Assembly (NCBI GenBank): GCA_018398805.1
Contig: JAGFBZ010000865.1
Coordinates: 2,418,001-2,482,000 of the forward strand
DNA from: Hirundichthys speculiger
Taxonomy: Eukaryota; Chordata; Actinopteri; Beloniformes; Exocoetidae
DNA: 64,000 nt
Direction: 5' to 3'
Shown: one piece after another, positions 58,581 to 64,000 of the stretch
Layout: each line of letters opens with the position of its first letter
Position numbering within the stretch: the stretch's first letter is position 1
The notes under the pieces: generated by a model
Seen by the model: the letters and a program-made list of their open reading frames with translations, nothing else
The model's database searches: none
Told to the model about the DNA's origin: nothing
Program-made: the position numbers and the translations under genes

Positions 58581-60000
58581 TGTCAGTTCTTGACACACAA
58601 GAACTGACCTTTAATTTTAAGCTAGTCTCAAACACTAGTTCTGCCATGTTACCAATCTTACAGTGAATTCTGAATGGTCTGAGAAAACTAACACCAACTT
58701 CACATTTCACCTCAAGGCCTACACATAATAAAAGCTCAGATTTTTGACATGGACAACTGAGAGTGTAATTATACCATACCATGTCATTTTTACTGAGAAA
58801 GCTGTAACTAAGATGAGCAAGGATGCAAAGCTAACAGTTAAAGAAGTGTTGATTTAAACTTTTATCTGTTATTTACAGAAAACAACCAGAGAACATCAAT
58901 GAATAGCCATGACAGAGGATGCTGCAGTACTTGATGACTTGGAGGACTTGAGGTGCAGTACTTGAGGTAACAATCACACAGACAAGTATGTGGTGCATGT
59001 GCATGATTGATCTACATTTGAAATACCTTCACGTGCTTTAAATTATAATACTACAGTTTTAGGGATATTTTCAAATCACTACATTATGTCATCTTTCATC
59101 ACAAAATATAAAAACCAGTTGTAATAGCTGAGCATATTGGAGCAAAAGTCCTTGTCGGTGCTGTAGGAGGGAAAAAAAACTAAACTAAATAAAAATAAAT
59201 GCCCATTAATTGTAACTAAGGCAGAATGTTTAATTCCTGGTGATATTGATTTGAGGTCATATCGCTCAGCCAATTACAGTTTTATAAAAATAGTTTCATA
59301 ATATTAAGTCAAGGCTTTTATAACATAATGGAGGAAGCTTTGTTTATAAATTATGATTGCAAGCTTTTCTTTTCACTTGTTGTAGCTGTTGTTCCTTCAA
59401 AACGATTCACATAATGCCTAAGATTAAATCGTGTACACATGAACACCCCCTTTGTAATACCTCCAAAATTATATTATTATGGGGAAAACTAAACGAAACC
59501 CGGTGTATCACAAAGATTTTTGCTCCCAAAGCGAGCAACCCTGTACTTACTGTGGTAACATGGCAGTCCGTCAATGTCAGCACCATACTATGGTATATAT
59601 ACACTAAATACGTGTCTTTGATAGCCTACAATTTACAACAAACCTGTCACAGCAGAGAAGACATCAGAATACACTCACAAATCCCTAAATTGATACTTGT
59701 AGAGTCGCCGCATGCATTTGACTCTGATGTATATTAATAACCTATACAGGTGGGCTACAGTTGTTTCCTTAACACTAATAGCCAATTTCGACAAAATAGT
59801 AGAAAATATCATGAAATTAGGGCTCATTAAATCTACCTTAACGCTTTGACCGTTTATCGATTTCTCTGCCGTAAATATGTTCGTTATACTAAGTAATTTG
59901 AGGATTAAGCAACGAAGTGTAGTTTAAAGGCACGTAAACTTGGTTAGCAGGCTAGCTAAGGCAGCTAACAGAAAAGCTAACATCTGGTGAGCACTCGAAA
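58581..60000. other. topors/ndufb6 spacer, nothing recognised
   Basis: AT-rich. A 126-codon + strand frame at 59357-59737 has no recognised homology and is likely chance. Confidence 0.45.
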
Positions 60001-60019
60001 AAAGTTGTGCATCGTTTAC

Positions 60020-60080
60020 CTGCGGCTTCGGCCAACACGAATACGGTTGGCAAGTGAAAACGTTGACTTTTTCTTCTTTA
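60020..60080 (-). other. Candidate 5' non-coding exon of topors
   Basis: The minus strand carries ...GTGTTGGCCGAAGCCGCAG followed by gtaaac, a good donor after locally GC-rich sequence at 60020, matching the need for an upstream exon because the large exon starts at an AG acceptor just before its ATG. The 5' end of this exon is not defined. Confidence 0.35.
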
Positions 60081-60654
60081 AGAAACTAAAACATTTCTAT
60101 TGAACATTACTGAACAATTGTTGAACCTGCCTTCCTTGCATTTCATAACGAAAGCTTTTTTGCTATCGTGTGTCATTATGCAACTTCCGGCCTTCAAAAT
60201 AAAATGCTTTTTTTTCGTAAACAGAAAGGTAAATTACCAAATTTCACCTTTAGTGGTGTCTGGTTATTTGATTCGCTTCCAAAGCTGGAATCTTATGACG
60301 TACTGCTGTTGTTCCAACACCACCCATACCTGAAAATATATAGTAGCTTCAGCATTTGGGTAGATGTTTTCTGTTATGACATTCTATTATACTATTTTGC
60401 TGTGAAGTCTTAGGTATGACACTAGTCAAATGTCCTGATGGTGTTGAGTACACCTCAAATAAATATGTCATCTGGACCCAAAATAATTATTTAAAAAAAA
60501 AAGTTAAACTTTGCAAATAATGCTGACTGGAATAGATTGCCACTTACATTAAAATCACAATCATACTCAAAAATTACTTTATAATATTTTAATGTCATAT
60601 ACATTTTTTTTTTTTACAACAGACTGTCGAGAGAACAAGTGAAATATTTCAACT

Positions 60655-60720
60655 TCAATGATGGCCATGGGTCTCAGGGAGATCTGGAACAACCTCGCCC
60701 GTCTCCAGAATGGTGTCACC
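60655..60720 (-). CDS. ndufb6: ndufb6 exon 4 (terminal)
   Basis: Twenty-one codons plus TGA. GDTILETGEV is identical to human; the end HGHH mirrors human DQHH. Too short to appear as a long ORF. Confidence 0.95.
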   Translation of the reverse strand, partial: GDTILETGEVVPDLPETHGHH

Positions 60721-62546
60721 CTGGGAAGAAAATAAGAAAAAAAAAACAAAGATGAAGAAAAATACCTCTCAGAGAACAGATCTATAAGGTTAACCTGTTT
60801 AACCTTAATCTGTTTGAATGGGAACAGTATTTAATTCCACACACTGCAACTACTGACCAGATACACTATGAAATTGCTGCATGTAGTGCTGGGCGATATG
60901 GAAAAAATCATATATCACGATATAGACTATTTTATATCACGATAACGATATATATCACGATATACCATAATAAAGTATGTTTTCAGTTATTCTCTGAAAA
61001 GTTTGACAAAAATTTCACTTGCTTACTTTTCAACTTTATTTTGAAAGGACATTTAGCTGAACTGTCACAAACATACATTTTAGTGCAGCAAAAACAGGTA
61101 GGTACAGAGGTACAGTAGCTTTCACATTTTTTTTTAAAGTGCACAACAGTTTCCGAGAGGAAAGACAAATTTTTGCACTGAAGTTCAGCTATAAAAATTA
61201 AACACAAATTATTTTTCAACTTTCTGAAATCTGTAACCTTGTAGTGCAAAGTTTGCAAACCAATATAAAGTGTCTAAAGTAAACATCAGGGTTTGAAGAG
61301 AACTCTGTTTAAGGCATTAACCATGAATAAAAGTGCAAACATAAAAGGCTACTTTGTAGAAGTAGATATGATTCTATCAAATGTATCATTGCAGGTTATT
61401 TAATTACATATTTGCTGTAATAATTGATAAAATTAGGTTAGAAACGATAGAAACGATAGAAGAGAAATGGCACGATATACACTTTTATATTGTCCCCACG
61501 ATATGTATTGTCATATTGCCCAGCACTAGCTGCATGTACAAAAAACAAACGATTCTGGTGCTTACAAAAAAAAAAAAAAAGGTGGAAGCTTAGAATTATT
61601 ACATGAGTCATGCTTACCGGAAACAGCTTGGGCTTCACTTCAACAATGCCATATGGTCTTTGCTGTAAAAAAAACAATGACAATGAAATTTGGTATGCCA
61701 ACTGATCAATACATTTTCAGATGGCAAACTTAAACTGAACTAAACCTAAACTGAAGCTGCCAACTGTCCTAATTGAGAAACACAATGCACTTGTTTGTAA
61801 TATGCACGAGAAAATTCTGAGAAAAAAATAAATAAAATAAGTAAATGTGCTTTATGTTGTGGAACTATGTGTTCCACCGTTCATAAAAAGTGAGAATAAA
61901 CTTAATACAATTAATTACTGCCTAGTGAAAATAATGTTTACCTTTTACCTTGTTAATATATCCATATGGTATTTATTTTCCTTTTATTTATTAATTTTTT
62001 TTATTGTACAAAATTCCATACGGAAAATAAGCAGTCAGTGTCATTGCTGGGCACTTTCATCTAAGAACTGCAGAGTCAAAGTCAACTAAACGTGGATTCA
62101 GGCAGTTACGTAATAAACCTAAGAGAGCTGTATGATGAACTTGTGAGGCTGACTGGGAACAAGATTTATTTTCACACTAAGCACACATCATTCACTGCTT
62201 GTTAAATGGTCAAGCAAAAGTGTTTGCGCAGAGCTGTGTGAGAGCAGCTGCTGTCAAGTGAACAATGGAGAAAGGTGGAGCTACTTTGCATAACAACAAT
62301 GGACATATATATAAAAAAACTACTTGAAAAAATGAAATATTTCATGTACAGAGACTTTTTCTTTAATCTGTTCCAGATACTGGATTTTAAACATATATAG
62401 TGTTGCACCTGCACATGCAAGTGCAAAACTGTTAAATATTTCCAGAAACTTACGGCAAGATGATATTTCACATAGTAGTGAGTAATCCAGGCAGGTATCA
62501 GCAACCGCGTTAATGTGAAAACTCCACCTCTGTATGCTTTATAAGT
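60655..62546 (-). CDS. ndufb6: NADH:ubiquinone oxidoreductase subunit B6 (ndufb6), exons 2-4, 5' end outside the window
   Basis: CDS (minus strand) 62546-62454, 61662-61618 and 60720-60655, the last 67 residues of a protein of about 128. It is an accessory subunit of the membrane arm of mitochondrial complex I, in the inner membrane. Exon 2 encodes TYKAYRGGVFTLTRLLIPAW then ITHYYVKYHLA, the single membrane helix and the conserved HYY.KYH. Exon 3 is QRPYGIVEVKPKLFP, exon 4 GDTILETGEVVPDLPETHGHH and stop. All junctions are GT-AG, phase 0. Exon 1 was not found up to 64000 and must lie beyond. The order ndufb6 then topors on one strand is the same as on human 9p. Confidence 0.95.
60884..61528. 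mobile_element. 645-bp hAT MITE in the last ndufb6 intron, exact 8-bp duplication
   Basis: Tips TAGTGCTGGGCGATATG and (reversed) TAGTGCTGGGCAATATG. GCTGCATG lies at 60876-60883 and 61529-61536. ATATATCACGATA subterminal repeats near the left end. No transposase. The 91-codon minus-strand frame inside is AT-rich chance sequence. Confidence 0.93.
61618..61662 (-). CDS. ndufb6: ndufb6 exon 3
   Basis: Fifteen codons, QRPYGIVEVKPKLFP, like human EKPYGIVEKKSRIFP. Acceptor tacag, donor gtaagc. Confidence 0.94.
62454..62546 (-). CDS. ndufb6: ndufb6 exon 2
   Basis: Thirty-one codons carrying the transmembrane helix. Acceptor ttttcag, donor gtaagt. Confidence 0.93.
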
Positions 62547-63464
62547 CTGAAAAGAGATGACAAATGATTACAAATAAAATACACAATCACCATGGCTTTC
62601 ATAATGACAGAAAGGATTTTTCTGACTGAAAGAAAAAAAAGCTTGCTTTCTACATAATTTTGGGTATAGATTTAGAAAGATTTTTCATTTGAAAATGTGA
62701 AAGCTTTTACATTTCTGAAGACATAACATTTGATATTACTAAATAATAAATGACTGGGAATAAGGGCCTAGTGATATAAAGTGTCACATATACTATAAAT
62801 ACAGATTCATACAGTTCTAAGTTGTGTTGGGCATTTTCTTTGATATCAATAATTTAAATCTCATAAGTAGCCAAATAATAGAAATAAATCAATTTTACCA
62901 ATAGACCAAATATACTCATTGTTTCAACATTTTCTAAAAACCTACCTCATGTTCAGAAAATAGTCAGGAGAAGAGTTTATTACAAAAGTCCCACTAAGGA
63001 AATCTTATACGCCTCATCATCATTATCCCTTAAAAATCAATGTGCATCTTAAGGGTTTCTCTTCTACTGTACAGCTTTTTAAAGGACCTAACTGCCTTCT
63101 GTATGTGTTTTTTTTATTCTTTTATTATTATTTACAATCATCACCTGCTGTAACATTATAAATATGTTATACCTATATATTTACAACTTCCTGTTTACAC
63201 TTATTCTGTCTGCACTTTATCCACTTTATTCATATAGTTACATGTTTACATCCTCCATGGACAATTTAATATTTCTCAAAATATTTGTGATACAGTTTTG
63301 TTATATAATGTGTATAGTTGTTGTATTCATTAATCATATATTTTTCCTATTTATTACTTTTTGTTTCATAAAAGTGTCTTCTTTTCCATGACACTGCTCA
63401 TAGGTGCCTTAAAATTGCCCACCAAAAACAACATTTTTTTTTTTATTAACTGAATTATGAATCA
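62547..63464 (-). other. ndufb6 intron 1 (part), nothing recognised
   Basis: Very AT-rich. No sequence resembling the ndufb6 N-terminus (LRELRRRWLKDQELSPREP-like) was found. Confidence 0.6.
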
Positions 63465-64000
63465 AATTGACACAATTTTTCCATCTCGGTAAAGCTGATC
63501 CAGCATTTACCTGCAGATCCAACCTCATCATCCTTCTACCAATAAAAAATCACTTTCCCTCCTCTGTACATGTCTGGTCTCTGAATTTCTCTCCCAAACA
63601 TTTAACATGTGTTGTCCCTCTGATGTATTCACTCCTGATCCTAGCCATCCTCATCGCTTCCAAAGATTCCTCTTAGGTCCCTCTCATTCAGACATATATC
63701 CTGTCTTGCTGCAGCTAACCTTCATTCCTCTTTCTTTCATTCCAGGGCATACCTGCACCTCTCTAGATTTTCCTCCACCTGCTCCCTGCTCTCACTACAG
63801 ATCACATTTGCAAACATCATAGTCCACTGAGATTCCTGCCTAACCTCATCCTGTCCGTCAGCCTGTCCATCACCACAGCAAACAGGAGGGGGCTCAGAGC
63901 AGATCCTTGATGCAGTCCCACCTCCACCTTGAACTTCTTTGTCACACCTACAGGAGACCACTGTGTCACTGACTGCTCTCATACATGTCCTGCACCAACC
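63465..64000 (-). mobile_element. LINE reverse-transcriptase fragment, runs off the window
   Basis: The minus strand encodes, with breaks, VSDTVVSCRCDKEVQGGGG, DEVRQESQWTMMFANVICSE and SREQVEENLERCRYALE, the RT region around a damaged FADD, then decayed sequence to about 63470. The same family as 1.1-2.1 kb, in opposite orientation. It lies within the ndufb6 first intron if that gene continues rightward. Confidence 0.85.

Noticed and set aside
1..64000. CRISPR array, prokaryotic operon, rRNA or tRNA genes
   Set aside because: No regularly spaced repeat-spacer pattern, no operon-like gene packing, no rRNA blocks and no cloverleaf with intact A and B boxes were seen by eye; a tRNAscan run would settle the tRNA point.

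Overview
This window is vertebrate nuclear DNA, almost certainly from a teleost fish, and my guess within that is a percomorph. The genes have GT-AG introns of 0.1 to 8 kb, and simple repeats are common. About a third of the window is recognisable as decayed transposons of the kinds typical of fish: Tc1, hAT, PIF/Harbinger, several LINEs and a Ty3/gypsy fragment.

Four protein-coding genes are supported by exon-by-exon homology recall and clean splice sites. A two-exon INK4 cyclin-dependent-kinase inhibitor, cdkn2a/b (+ strand, 31184-33057, 130 aa), faces mtap (- strand, coding exons 53350 to 37119, seven found, last short exon not found). Just upstream of mtap on the same strand are topors (- strand, 56864-54440, one large coding exon with an apparent 1-nt frameshift at 56223-56225) and the last three exons of ndufb6 (- strand, 62546-60655; exon 1 lies beyond the window). 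The transcription order on the minus strand is therefore ndufb6, topors, mtap, with cdkn2a/b convergent on mtap. The mtap/INK4 pair and the topors/ndufb6 pair are each neighbours on human 9p, but there the two pairs lie about 10 Mb apart; here they are about 1 kb apart.

Region by region: 1-31 kb has no recognised host gene. It holds a gypsy pol fragment (1-620), a LINE reverse transcriptase fragment (1.1-2.1 kb), Tc1 remnants (5, 19, 25, 26-28 and 29-30 kb), a MITE (9.5 kb), a Harbinger-type element nested in a second inverted-repeat transposon (12.4-13.4 kb), diverged duplications (15.5-16.7 kb), a CT-rich telomere-like repeat (20.6-21.5 kb) and a hAT element carrying a LINE insertion (23.6-25.0 kb). 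31-33 kb is cdkn2a/b. 33-37 kb is the convergent intergenic space, with a hAT-like element. 37-53 kb is mtap, with a Tc1 element in intron 4 and hAT and LINE material in introns 1 and 4. 54-57 kb is topors. 57-60 kb is spacer with a 322-bp hAT MITE. 60.6-62.5 kb is ndufb6, with a 645-bp hAT MITE in its last intron. The right edge is again LINE.

I found no CRISPR array, prokaryotic operon or clearly new gene system. The observations most worth a second look are the topors frameshift, the tight INK4-mtap-topors-ndufb6 linkage, the nested transposons with readable target-site duplications, and the reordered gypsy pol domains. All family assignments come from recalled homology, not from a database search.
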